Shown one piece after another: positions 13,760 through 25,601 of a DNA stretch of 64,000 nucleotides. The DNA lies in assembly GCA_024305405.1 (NCBI GenBank), contig JAKNDB010000068.1, forward strand, positions 1,854,501 to 1,918,500, read 5' to 3'. The notes under the pieces were generated by a model, which was not told the origin of the DNA, ran no database searches, and saw only the letters and a list, made by a program, of their open reading frames with translations. Numbering within the stretch: the first letter of the stretch is position 1; every line of letters begins with the position of its first letter. Position numbers and translations under genes: made by a program. The DNA comes from Dirofilaria immitis (Eukaryota > Nematoda > Chromadorea > Rhabditida > Onchocercidae).

Positions 13760-14266
13760 TTTATTTCAAATTGATTCCTTCCATTGAATTTGTTCGAGTA
13801 ACTTGGGATTTCAGGTTTAATGAAACATTAATTATTTAAATCAATTTATTGAAATTAGTTATTTTACTTTTGAGATATAAGACAAACTATAAAGAATCAA
13901 GGAATGATTGAATCCCTGTTCATAATATAGTTTAAATCTAAAAGATTATTAGTGGCAAATTTCAGTAGCCTATTAGAAATTGAACTAATAAGCTTGAATT
14001 AATTTTAAATATAGAATTAATAATCTAAACCTGTCATCTGTCAAATTTTGATACGAAGAATCCATTTTCTGTATATTATATAGGCTATTTAAATTTTTTT
14101 ATGTCGCTTTCTTATTTACGGCGAAATTCTGCAATCTTTAGATACAATCCTTTAATGATTTTGCTAATTTAAACAATTCAATTACGATTTTGAATAGCAA
14201 AAATTTTTGAAAAAATCTCAGTAAAACTATTAGATAATAGACAAAGCAACCATTCATTCGATAAAG
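13760..14266. other. 3' flank of the decarboxylase, no gene seen
   Basis: AT-rich downstream sequence leading into a minisatellite; no exon or RNA gene recognised. Confidence 0.5.
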
Positions 14267-14658
14267 ATTTTAACAACGGAAATTACGTCGATTCAGAATG
14301 TCTGGTCATTTTCAGTGCAAATTTCTCACATTTTAACAACGGAAAATTACGTCGATTCAGAATGTCTGGTCATTTGCAGTGTAAATTTTTCACATTTTAA
14401 CAACGGAAATTCGTTGATTCAGAATGTCTGGTCATTTGCAGTGTAAATTTCTTAGATTTTAACAACTGAAAATTACGCCGATTCAGAATGTCTGATCATT
14501 TCCAGCGTAAATTTCTCACATTTTAACAACGGAAAATTACGTCGATTCAGAATATCTGGTCATTTGCAGTGTAAATTTCTTAGATTTTAACAACGGAAAA
14601 TTACGCCGATTCAGAATGTCTGGTCATTTGCAGTGTAAATTTTTCAAACTTTAATAAT
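14267..14658 (+). repeat. 62-64-bp minisatellite, about six copies
   Basis: Repeats begin TTTTAACAACGGAAAATTAC and contain GATTCAGAATGTCTGGTCAT; starts at about 14267, 14331, 14395, 14457, 14521 and 14585. Copies differ by point changes and 1-2 base indels. Confidence 0.92.
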
Positions 14659-14869
14659 TACTTTTCTCTTTTAATAATGGTGAAGAAATCTAACAATCTT
14701 CAATTCTAATAAATTTTATAAAACTTTTAAAATCTTTCGAAATTTTTCATACATGATATAGGGATTTTGCCAAAAAAAACCATGAAATTTTTTGCTTTAA
14801 TTTGGATTTTTAATGAAATTTTCAGAATTTTCGACAATGAAATCGAAATAATGTACAACAAAAAACATA

Positions 14870-15150
14870 ATATCAGTTATAACATATTATGGTTATTCAT
14901 CAACCATAATATATATATATATATTATGGTTAACATAATATCAGTCAATAACATATTATGATTAATCATCTGGTTAATATAATATCAGTTATAACATATT
15001 ATGATTAATCGTTTGGTTAGCATAATATCAGTTATAACATATTATGATTAATCGTCTGATAATATCAGTTATAACATATTACGATTAATCATCTGGTTAA
15101 CATAATAACATAATATCAGTCAATAACATATTATGATTAATCATTTAAAT
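14870..15150 (+). repeat. Degenerate AT-rich repeat
   Basis: About six imperfect copies built on ATAATATCAGTTATAACATA and TATGATTAATCATCTGGTTA, spaced 40-60 bases. The pieces are partly palindromic (ACCATAATATATATATATTATGGT), so single strands could fold. Confidence 0.8.
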
Positions 15151-15711
15151 GCAATCAAAATGTACCAGCTAAAATTACTGATATGAAATTTTATATGAAA
15201 TAATTTATGTGAAAAAATATTAGCGAGGAAACAAATTACGATAACAAAATCATGATATCAACCATTTGGTTAACATAATATCAGGATTTTATTAATCCAT
15301 CTTTGTTTCACTTCACTTAACATTCTCAATAGTTAAGTTACTTATGTTGTAGTATCATCCAGAAAAATAAATGCCATTTATTTTTTTTTTTTTGATAAAT
15401 TTGCGATATATTTAACAAGAATGAATTTTTTTTTTTAAAGACATTTTTCGTTTTCATTTTTTTGAATTCCTATCGTTCATTACATATTTTACGAAAATTA
15501 TCTCATCCGAGAAATCCCAATAATATCGATCTGATATTGACAGCTAATTTAAAAAAATTCAGGCACTACATAGTTCAATTTATAAAAGTAAGACAAATGA
15601 AATAAGTGATAAACTTGACAACAGCGTGTAACGTAAAATAATAAAACCCGATATAGTGATATTAGCAGTCCAATAGCAAAATTTGAAATTGGTATTGATC
15701 AATTGTTCGTT

Positions 15712-17057
15712 TCATAATCTGTCCCAATCATGCTCAAAACGTAAAGCAAAAAATGGAGCCAACTGATTATTTAACTTTTCAGTATTGCTCATCGTCCATA
15801 ATCGGATGAACTGTTGCGCTGCTGTAGATAGAGTAGCATAAGTTCGACAGCCGCTGTAAGCGTTCATTCCAATTAAGCTACAGACCGGCTCCTGAGAATA
15901 TAATATATACTTATTTCCACAACAAAAATTAATTACAGTAATTCAGGAAGAAGGAAAAAATGAATTGAAAGAATTTTTCGGTCTATTTGAGAAGTTATAC
16001 ATTTAGCGAAATGATTTATAGCGATTACTAGCTGGGAACTGTAGACGATCTTCTTATGTTTGTAAATTTTAAAAACTAAATAGATTTTTTCGATATGAGA
16101 GATTTCTTTGTGTTACAACGAAAAGCAAAAAGATGTGTGTTCTGATCTCTCTGACGACAACGATTAGAAGTAATAAATTATTTGATCATTGAACATCGGG
16201 AAACAATTCTTCCAACATTATCGTAAGAAAATTTGAGTGAAAAATAAACCTGCTATTATTACATGTATTTACGATAGAATGCGTAATAATGAATGATACT
16301 TTTGATTTAATTTGAAAGAAATAAAGATTCTAAGAAAATATAGAAACATTTGAGAATCACATTATGTAGATAAGCTTAAATGATATTTTATTATATTATA
16401 GAGCAAAAAAAATATATCATTAATCGATAATTAAAAATTGTAAATTAAAACAAAATGGTAAGTGATTGAATTCTTCAAAAGTTTATAACTATCAGAAGAG
16501 CAAATAAGAAGGTAGACTCAAACCTGTCTCCTGAAATTTCTGAAGTATTGCATGGGAAAAACTATATTGCTACACTTTATTTACTCTTATATTTATTTGT
16601 TTTTATTAAACATAAACAATTGTTTATTTGTAGCGATAAATCTCACCTGTATACAATGACAACTTTTTACAGTTCTATCGATTTTTAATTTGCTGTCCCA
16701 AAATCGAACATATCGTCCTTCACAAGTGCCATGGCATGAATATGGATTACAATCACCAGGAATATCAGTCTGACATTGTTCGGCATCTAATGATTGTGGC
16801 TGTGATTGCACTCTGGAATTGCTGAATTCCGATTCAGCAGAAGCTGTAAGGAAGAGATTGAAAAGATCCAGCCATAGTACTATTAGGGAAGTATAGGTGG
16901 TCGAGAAATAGAACGGCTGGAAAAGTTGGTGTAGCAATGGTAGAACAGCCGTGCAGCTGCTAACTTCAGCATTGCAAATGGCCCAAAGCCGAAAGCTTAT
17001 AATTCTTACGGCACTCAATAAAAATAAAGAAATAATACTTCTAAATATCGAACTCAC
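15712..17057 (-). CDS. Cysteine-rich, probably secreted protein (unrecognised)
   Basis: Two exons on the minus strand: 17057-16647 and 15891-15712, joined by a good GTGAGA donor and TTCTCAG acceptor in phase 0; about 196 residues if the first ATG is used. The N-terminal 30 residues (MSSIFRSIISLFLLSAVRII...) are hydrophobic, and a second hydrophobic stretch (SLIVLWLDLFNLFLTASA, about residues 56-73) could instead be the signal peptide if the real start is further in. Next comes a low-complexity SQPQSLDAEQ region and a cysteine cluster, CQTDIPGDCNPYSCHGTCEG then KSCHCIQ, with two more cysteines in exon 2 (VCSLIGMNAYSGC). Exon 2 continues into an amphipathic tail ending in DWDRL. No family recognised; the cysteine spacing suggests a small disulphide-bonded extracellular module. 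Confidence 0.6.
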
Positions 17058-18439
17058 TAATGGTATCTTAGCAGTATTACAAGTAAACTACATATATCAT
17101 TTTTCCAACTTGGTATCAAATTACTATGAAATATTGTATAATATTTAAATGTGAACTATTACATTTTTCATTATGAAACATAAGTATATTGCTCATAGCG
17201 TGAAAGATTGTAAGTTTATCAAAATTTTTATTATTATAGTAATCTAACATATAAAATAAGTCTTTTAGATCCCGATTCATTTTAAGATAAGGATGATTGT
17301 TTAACACTAGCTGGGAAAATCAGTCATGACTGGCCGAAAGATTAGTCATTTTTCAATTAGATACACTACGATATATACATTTTACCAAATATAAAATTCA
17401 GAAATGTCCTCTGATTGAAAAGAAGTGTTAAAGTATTCGAAACACTTTTATTGCTATTATAATAGAAAATGAATATAATTTGAACAGTTCACAAATGAAA
17501 ATCTTTTGTTTTTAATTACTAAAGTTTCTTCTTGAATATGCGATTTTTATTGGCTTATTTATATTATTTGAAGAATATTAATTGATTCATTTATTTATTA
17601 ATGAGAAAATTATTTCCATTGAAAAAATTTTTCTGTGGTTTATAAATTTCTAAAAATTAACTAATAAAAATATGTCTAATAAATGATAAAAACTATTGTA
17701 GAGAAATTTTTGTTGAAACATCAAATAATGAATAGCATGTAAATGTTTAAATCAAAATTAGAATATAACTGTTGCAAGAAAGCGAACAAATAATTTCGTT
17801 AAAGTTGCAAGAAAAATATGCTAACTAAAAAAATACTTAAACTTCAAAATCGAAATCAGCCTAAGATGATCATATATCGCATGCTTAATCTAAACTTATT
17901 TGACAGCTATACAACTATTCTTTACCCCATAACCATGATCGCTTCTGATACGAGTCACATTTATTGATAGAATTAGCAGCGATTTTGACAATACAATCAA
18001 CTGTTATTGAAAACACAAGCTAAAAAGATTTTAAAAGGTTAAGATGATTTGATTTTGAATCAATTTTGAGAAAATTTAGGATTTGTTTGAAGCGATTATT
18101 TAAGTAAAAAAATAAGCAATGTAAATTTTAACACTTTAATTCCCATCATTATCTTTCATTTATTTTTTAAATTCATTCATGCTCTTCTAAATTCTCCTTA
18201 ACACCAAATTTATGAACTTGTGGCATTCACAATATTTGCAACAATCTATGATCATCATGAAAGACTTATCTTGTGTTGTTGAAAAATTGGAAACTCGGAT
18301 AGAGATTTGTTGTATAGCGAAGTTCTATTATAACAATTTTATTCATCGTCGTAACTACGCTACATGAGCATTAATAATGTAATCGATAGTTTGAATTTCT
18401 TATGATTGCAGGAAGCTATCTAAGGCTTATTCTTTGAAT
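17058..18439. other. Intergenic, nothing recognised
   Basis: AT-rich sequence without a supported exon, RNA gene or tandem array; short open frames here are not conserved-looking. Confidence 0.5.
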
Positions 18440-20660
18440 TTAGGAAAGCACGTTGAGAGATGGATGAAAAGCTAGAAATGTTTGAAAATATCAAGATTTG
18501 AAATTTCTCATGAATTTCTCATCATTATTTATGAATAATAAGTTTGTTACTAAAATCATGCAAATTTTGTAATAGTTGATTGCATCAGTTTATGCCAAAT
18601 ATTCAACCAACCAGTTTGAAAAAAAAAGCACTTAGAAGGATTAATAATAAACATACCGATTAAATTTGTGGAATGGATCTTAAATGAACGAAATTACGAC
18701 ATTATTTCAGACAATTAGGAAAGAATCAAAAATCAAGTAAATCAGTTTGGTTGGATCAAACAAAATCTAGATTCTAAAATTTCCAGTGAAGCAGATCAAA
18801 AGCACTACAATCGACATATCCAATTTTAAATAATGGCAAGTAAAAATATTGCAGAAAGGTTAATGTGATTGGTAGTACATGAGAAGATGCTCGATCTCAT
18901 AACCAGTCCTTATCAGTTCACTTGAAAATCAGTTCACTTGAAAATGCTCGACCTCATAACCACTCCTTATCAGTTCACTTGAAAATCGAAAAATTATATA
19001 AATTTATGATTTTCGATAAGGCTATAATAAAGTTTCCATTACTTGATAAAACATTCACAATATTCAAGATTATCAATCTTTTCAAGTTCGCTTTTTTATG
19101 AATCGTTTTTTTATCGCTTTATTTAGACGAGAAAAATGTTTAGTATTTTAATGTGAAATAAATGCTTTTATTTTTCATTTATAATTATTTCTGGCAAATG
19201 AATAAATATTTTATCTCGAATCGGTCTTAATGAAATTGGATTTTTACATTTGAAATATTTTCAATATTTCACTGTCAACAAATATCTTTCTAACGATAAT
19301 AATTTAACCAGTTGATTTTACTTTCGAAAAAAAAAAAGAATTAAATAATAAGTATTGAATTTTGTTGCCAGTTAAATTGATGTTGCAGAGGACTTTTATT
19401 TGCATAAATTTACATAAATCCTAAAAGCTTCGACAAGGCCATGAAAAATTTTCTATTACTTCACAAAACATTTACAATATTCAAGATTATCAGCATTTTC
19501 AAACTCATTATATTTTTACTTAGGAAATAATATTTGGAATAAATTAAAATTTTTATCTTGTATCGATCTCAACAAGTTAGATTCTCAAATTTGAAATATT
19601 TGACTTTCCATTTGAAATATTTGACTGATTTTCAATGTTTCGCTATTAACAAATAACATTTTGATGATGAATAATAATCCATTCGATTGATTTCATTCTA
19701 TATTTCAAAAGGAAATGATTAAATTACAACGCTGAATTCTGTTATTAGTTGCATGACAGTCATGAATTTTATTTGTATAAATTTATATAAACCTATGGCT
19801 TTCGATGATGACATGAAAAAATTTCCATCACTTCACAAAACATTTACAATACTCATGATTATCAAAATTTTTAAATTCACTTTTTTTCTATGAATCGATT
19901 TTAATTGCCATATTTAGACAAAAAGAAAAAAAACTTGCATAATTAAGCAAAATGATTAAAAATACTGTAATTCATCTGATCATAAATTACGTATTATGAG
20001 AAACATTTAAGCAAATGACAATTTGAAATCTGATTTCACTCGCTGGATATCTCCATAATATCAGCACCTTCCAAATGAACTGATAAGTACTGGTTATGAG
20101 ATCGAACATCTTCCCATGTGCTATCAATCACATTAACCTTCGGATATCTCCATAATATCAGCACCTTCCTTTCCGGAATATTTCTTTTCTATAATTCTTT
20201 AAAGTATTTTACTTCTGCGACAGTTCTTTTTTCTTTCATTTATTAGAACAAACATAACTCAATTTTTGAATAAGAATTTTTAACGAATTATATAAAACTT
20301 ATAGCTTTCGTTCTCCAACTATTTTGTTGTGTAATGGCCCAAATAAATTGACAATACTAATAAAACGTCAATTAAGAAGATTGATCCAACCAAACTGATT
20401 TATGTGATTTTTGATTCTTTCCTAGTTGTCCAAAATAATATTGTGATTTCGTTCGTTTGTGATTCATTTTACAATTTTATCGGTCTATTTAGCTACTATC
20501 TTTTTTTTCAAACTAGTCGGTTGAATATTTGACATTTAACTATTACAAAATTTGCATAATTTCAGTAACAAATTTATTAGTCATAGATGACACTTTTTTC
20601 CATGTGAAATTTCAAATATCGATATTATCAAACATTTTCATTTTTCATCCATCCTTAAAA
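18440..20660. mobile_element. 2.2-kb element with long imperfect inverted repeats
   Basis: The left arm (about 18440-18995) and right arm (about 20035-20660) are reverse complements over most of their length. Matching landmarks: GGAAAGAATCAAAAATCA (18719) against TGATTTTTGATTCTTTCC (20406), ATGCAAATTTTGTAATAGTT (18558) against AACTATTACAAAATTTGCAT (20538), and CGATCTCATAACCAG (18891) against its complement near 20088. The centre holds three diverged direct repeats of about 380-410 bases. No transposase frame is visible, so this is a non-autonomous foldback-type element or a decayed palindrome. Confidence 0.75.
18998..20030 (+). repeat. Three diverged ~380-410-bp direct repeats
   Basis: Each copy contains ATAAATTTA(C/T)ATAAA, then CTTCACAAAACATTTACAAT (or a close variant) and a CAAGATTATCA-type segment, starting near 18998, 19403 and 19775. 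They lie between the two inverted arms, which suggests expansion of an internal module. Confidence 0.65.
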
Positions 20661-21516
20661 ATAAGTTTATATTAAGCAAAAATTTGCGAATCCGAGCAAA
20701 AACGTTCACGAAATATATAAATATATATCGAGCACAAAATATTTATTAATACGATTTTCGTCCCTCCGCTAATATGACCTCAGGTAGTATGCATGAAAAA
20801 ATTGAAATAATATAAAATTATGGAAAAAAATGTATAATAGCTTCACATAAATTATTTCAAACAATACAGTAACAGTAACAATTCAAATAAATTCATTTGA
20901 TAAAAGGATTAAACAGTGGTGTTAAACATTGGCCGAATAATCTCCTTCTTACATTATTACACGTGGATTGCTAATTCTATTTTACGTTGATTAAACTCCT
21001 ACCTGAACGAGCATTTATATGTGCAGTTATTGGCGATTCATACAATTGAGACTGACAGAAATTATCTTACATCAAATTCTCTGTTATAAGTTTTAATCAA
21101 TTAGTTTTACTTTGTTTATTTCATAGCGAATACTTTGTTATAACGTATAAATAAACGTTTCTTGAAAAGAAAGTTATTTTCTTATGACTTTGTAAAGACC
21201 TTATAACCTTCTTCCTACTACAATATTATTTTTCTTTAGTTATACAAGTTGTACTTATTTTCCTATACAATATCTGAAGCCGATCTCCAGTAGAAATGAT
21301 TTGTTGCAATTACGATATAATTGAAGAATGCCACATTTTGCTAATATTGATTGGAAGATCTTAATTTTTCCATGCTAATTTATCTAGAAAAACATTTGTT
21401 AAAAAATATTTCTTCTCATAATCTGAGCCTTTGTAGGACGCACAATCAGATAATATCATTTCTCTTATGTAATTGTGTCGAATATTATTAAATTTTAATG
21501 TTTTTAAAAATTGCAG
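20661..21516. other. Spacer before the zinc-finger gene
   Basis: AT-rich, no supported exon. A possible non-coding or 5' exon at about 21517-21590 has a TTGCAG-type acceptor before it and a GTAAGTT donor after ATTCAAACG, but its phase does not join the zinc-finger frame clearly. Confidence 0.35.
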
Positions 21517-21701
21517 GAATGTTTATGATCATGCATTTCTTTTATTCCCTTTTCATCGTTTTTCAAGTGTGCAACATTCAAACGGTAAGTTAATTAAAAA
21601 TAATATATTATATTTAACACAGTATTATTTCCAAGATCTCAAAATTTTAAGAAAGTATGAAATGGATGATATAATATAATTTAAGGAGGCACAACCATAA
21701 C

Positions 21702-22526
21702 CGACGAAACTTGTCGATTTATTAAGAGAGGGAAAAGAAATAAGAAAACCATTGGACTTATCAATGGAGAAAATGAATGAGAAAAAACGGAACCGTTAGA
21801 CTTATCAGTGATGAAAACGAATGAGGAGCAAACAGAAGTGTTAGATTTATCAATTCCAAAAGTGAATATAAAAGAAGCAGCGGATCAATGTAGCATATCA
21901 ATTCAAGATAATGAGTCGACAAAATTAAATAAAGTAATGAATGATGAACAAAAAATACCATCGAATTTACTGATTCAAGAAGCAGGTGAAGAAAGAAAAA
22001 ACAAAAGAAAACAAAAAATAGAAGCAATGTATGCAAGAAAAAACTGACAGGCAGTTTGGAAAATCGTGGGCAAACTCGCAGCCGTGCGAAGCTTCACGAT
22101 TGTTCGGAATGTTGGAGAAGTTTCTTAGATTCCTCGAACTTAAAATGCCATATGAGAACTCATACCGGTGAGAAGCCTTACAATTGTTCGGAATGTGGGA
22201 AAAGTTTCTCGCAATTATCGAATCTCAATGTTCACATGCAATATCATAACAGTGTGAAACTGCACAAGTGTTTGGGATGTGAGAGTAATTTTAATCATGT
22301 ATCGAATTTAAAAAGGCATATGCGAGCTCGTATCGGTGAGGAGCCCGAAAATTGTTCAAAATGTGGAAAAAGTTTTGCTTCTCAATCTTGTTTAAAAATT
22401 CATATAATGACTCATGCCGAAAAGAGGATCAACTTCAATTGTTCTGTATGCGGTGGTAATTTTAAAACGAGCAAATATTTAGAACTTCACATAAAGGAAT
22501 TTCATACTAAAAAAATAAATACTTAA
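21702..22526 (+). CDS. C2H2 zinc-finger protein with PLDLS (CtBP-type) motifs
   Basis: Probable nuclear transcriptional repressor; the 5' end is unresolved. The first in-frame ATG is at 21764, but coding-like sequence starts at about 21702 (PTKLVDLLREGKEIR). The N-terminal region carries three spaced motifs, KPLDLSMEK, EPLDLSVMK and EVLDLSIPK; P-x-D-L-S is the known docking motif for the CtBP corepressor. A basic segment (KNKRKQK) precedes five C2H2 fingers. Fingers 1, 2, 4 and 5 keep their ligands. Finger 3 (KCLGCESNF...HMRAR) has Arg for the last His. The linker after finger 1 is the canonical THTGEKPYNC. Two one-base losses break the frame, at A6 21782-21787 and A6 22038-22043; restoring each joins the motif repeats and then the fingers. 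Related broken copies lie 2-5 kb downstream. Finger order does not identify an orthologue. Confidence 0.75.
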
Positions 22527-23479
22527 ATGATTTGAAACTGATATATACGTTGCTGTTACTGAGATTGTTATTATCTATTCATTTCATCAATTTAATTCTT
22601 ACATTTAGTCAATATTTCATACTTTATTTTTATTCTAACTTTATTTTTAATAATTTTTCTAATATTATTGTTGTTACTTACTTGTAAGTTATTCATTTGT
22701 TGCTTGATATTTTTTTCATTCAATGAAATTTCCTCTCTCATATCTGTCTACGTATTTAATGTTTACATTACACTTATTCTTATCTACTGAAGTATGCATA
22801 ATACGCAAGCGCATATAGCATATAGAATATGAAAGTAAGTTTTGCTTTGTTAATCAGGTTATTGGAGTATGATGTACAAAAAAAAAAATTGTTTGGGAGA
22901 TAAAAAAGATGGCTCAGGCTTAGGCTTGGGACAGCTTATGATAATTCAACAAAGGATGAAGCTTGAAATTATTTGTCGAAAAATTGAAATCAGGACTGAA
23001 TTTTTTATCACATAAATCGATCGAATTTGAATAGTTTGTTATTCGAGTTTTCTGTATTAATTCTTTATCGTTTCATTTTTACTCCATTACTTTCAATAGA
23101 TTTTTAGGTATGTTTTGATAATATTCAAAATTCTTCTTTAAATCTATAGAATTTGAAATTTCGTATTTTTGGGTAATTATTTAGGCTTTATGCAATGTTT
23201 CGTAATGATTATATGGCCGGTGATAAATTTAGGTATAGCAAGAATTTTAAAATCGAAAACTAAATGTTTTTTTGTCAACTAGATTTGAAATATTCAACAA
23301 AAAAGTGATAAATATGATGAATTACGATGATCGGTAGACAAACATAATGTGGAAAAGAATATTATCACTAGGGATTTGAATAGCATAAAAAATCAAATGA
23401 TGAAATCTGAAATTGTATCTTTGATTATCATTCAAAATTTTTCGTTCAGTTTTTATTAATCATTTTATACACTAAAAGT
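22527..23479. other. Intergenic, nothing recognised
   Basis: AT-rich spacer downstream of the zinc-finger gene; no exon, RNA gene or array was supported. Confidence 0.5.
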
Positions 23480-24085
23480 GGGTAAAGCATAAATGGCAAT
23501 GCAATGCATATACAATTTAATTCACCGTACTATAACTTTACAATCTTAAGATTGACACTATAATAATTTCCCACAATACTTACATTCTAATAATTCTCAT
23601 TCATATTACCATTCTTCTAAATTTTATGTACAGCCTGAAGAGAGAAATGAACTAATTGATATAATAATCTATTGCACTGTTAATACCTCATTATTGATGA
23701 CAAAAGTTTTAGCAAAATGTGACGGATAAATAAATAAGGTAATATTTCAGTTTTACTATAAAATATGAAGTCGAAATTCTTTTAAGGGTATTACATGGAA
23801 CTGTGTAAAGTTTATGATATTTAAATGATGATAATATAATGATAATTTATCATGCATTAAATGATGATGATATAACGATAACATTTTGATCATCTTTTGC
23901 ATCATAAAACGAGAAATTTAGCATATAAATTCGTAATAAATAAAATACAGAGGAATGGTAATATTAATGAGAATTATTAGAATGTAAGCATTGTGGTAAA
24001 TTATTATAATGTCAATCTCAAGATTGTGAAGTTATGGTACGATGACTTAAATTTTATTTGCATTGTATTACCATATGCCTGCATA
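23480..24085. repeat. Inverted-repeat cassette holding interspersed repeat copy B
   Basis: Two arms, about 23480-23612 and 23955-24085, are reverse complements. Both carry the TACATTCTAATAATTCTCAT block or its complement, and ACAATCTTAAGATTGAC against GTCAATCTCAAGATTGTG. They enclose about 330 bases matching, in inverted orientation, the repeat inside intron 9 of the decarboxylase (11690-12025). Both arms also contain a GAATGTAAG(T/C)ATTGTGG segment like a zinc-finger ECKYCG codon block, so the arms may derive from the finger gene at 25.3 kb. Confidence 0.7.
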
Positions 24086-24145
24086 TGCCGTTACAAAATT
24101 CTTAAATAGCTGAATTCTTTGTTACATTCATTCTCTACGTACCAA
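23960..24145 (-). pseudogene. Zinc-finger fragment
   Basis: Read on the minus strand, this resembles the coding strand of the zinc-finger locus at 25.30-25.42 kb. The plus-strand text CTGAATTCTTTGTTACATTC parallels GATTGAATTCTTTGCTACATTC there, and GAATGTAAGCATTGTGGTAAA reads ECKHCGK. No open frame survives. It is a decayed partial copy. Confidence 0.5.
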
Positions 24146-24159
24146 TAAGTATCTATTTA

Positions 24160-24668
24160 TATGTTTACTGCGTAATGTAAAATGTACGCTAAAATTGTTC
24201 ATCCATTATGTTTATGAGCTCTAAAAAGAGCTTTATTCCCACGCGCTAAGAAGGAGCTATTTCGTTCAGAATTGTAACAGAATCTTCTACCTATGCGCAG
24301 GAAAATGATGTTGAGCACCAAAGCTATAAATAAAAGCACTCATTCTTATAGAACACTTCAGAAAGGTAAAACATCGCATTCATATGCAGAAAAGAGGAAA
24401 TTATTTTACCGCAATGTTTTTCATAATGATTACATATCTCTTGATTAATTCAACTGTAACAAGAGTTTTAAATTCAAAAACTGAACATATTTTTATTATC
24501 AATTGTGTAATGTCTTTCGTGCAGGTTTCAATGGAGTTGGAAAATTAATTTTCAATAAAAAGTCGCAGGTCATTTAAGATATGGTGACCAGTAAAGAAGT
24601 ATAATAATAAATGTATAACGGGCGAACAATTTTAGCTTACATTTTACATTACACAGTAAACATTACTA
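24160..24668. mobile_element. MITE-like element with ~45-bp terminal inverted repeats
   Basis: The left end ATGTTTACTGCGTAATGTAA...AATTGTTC (about 24160-24205) is mirrored by GAACAATTTTAGC...ACAGTAAACAT (about 24620-24668). The interior of about 410 bases has no transposase frame. Target-site duplications were not resolved by eye. Confidence 0.6.
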
Positions 24669-25045
24669 TCACATTTTGTTTTTATTTATTTATTTATTTT
24701 TGATTCAAATTTATTGCAAAATTCTGTTTTTGTTTATCATTTGATTCAAATTATTTTTGATTTTTTTCGTTTTTCGAATAAATATGAAAAAAGAAGTAAT
24801 TTTTTTAATTTATTATTTTATTTTTTAACGAATGAAATAAAAATGTCACAGGTAATAAAATATAGTAACCAATAAAGAAGTACGATAATAAATGAAGTAT
24901 TATCATGGTAGATTAAAAATAGATTACATATATACGAAAATTAGAATGACAAAAGCATTGTGAAGTTGCTGAACCAGAAAATAACGGGCAATGTGTGAGC
25001 GACAGAAGAATGCAAACACAGTTAACCTATCAGAAAGTAATAATT

Positions 25046-25601
25046 TCATAACCACGATGTCGAAAATATTTTCGTCATCAATATAGCTGTGGCAGCGATA
25101 TCATCTGCTGACGGCCTAGTCAAACCCTTCACTACTTCAGAAGAATCTCTATGGTTTCTTTTATGCATCTTCAAGTGACATCTCCGAGTGAAGCACCGGT
25201 TACATTTATCGCAACTGAATGGTCGTTCACCAGTGTGCATTCGTTCGTGCTCTTCCAGATAACTGAAATGCACGAATCCTTTCCCACAATACTTACACTC
25301 GAGTAAGTAATTTACCCGTATGTGTCCGTATATATCGTTTCAAAGTCTCTAAACGATTGAATTCTTTGCTACATTCTCTACATGCGAATAGTTTTTCAAT
25401 TATATGTACTTGCATATGGCTATGAAAAGTCCATCGCAGTTTGAATCCTTTGCCATATTTTTCACATCGGTATGGTAGTTCTTCACTATGCATCAGAGTG
25501 TGCGCTCGTAAACTGCGATCCTGTTTAAATGTTTTATCACACTGATTGCATTTGAATGGTTTTTCACCTGTATGTATTCTTATATGAGTTTTCAATTCCA
25601 T
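25046..25601 (-). pseudogene. Decaying C2H2 zinc-finger gene
   Basis: Minus-strand finger array starting at MELKTHIRIHTGEKPFKC (25601) and ending at KIFSTSWL (25046). Finger FKCNQC...HTLMH is intact. The next (YRCEKYGKGF...) has Tyr for its second Cys. The third (FACREC...RYIRTH) has Tyr for its first His. The last two (CKYCGKGF...HERMH and [10 protein letters not shown]...HKRNH) are intact. Between the third and fourth, at about 25306-25313, the frame shifts by one base exactly in the linker. An in-frame TGA lies upstream of the MELKTH segment, where the first half of a finger should be. Lost ligands plus a missing N-terminus argue for real decay; the frameshift alone could be consensus error. 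A 3' fragment recurs inverted at 26.6 kb. Confidence 0.7.
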
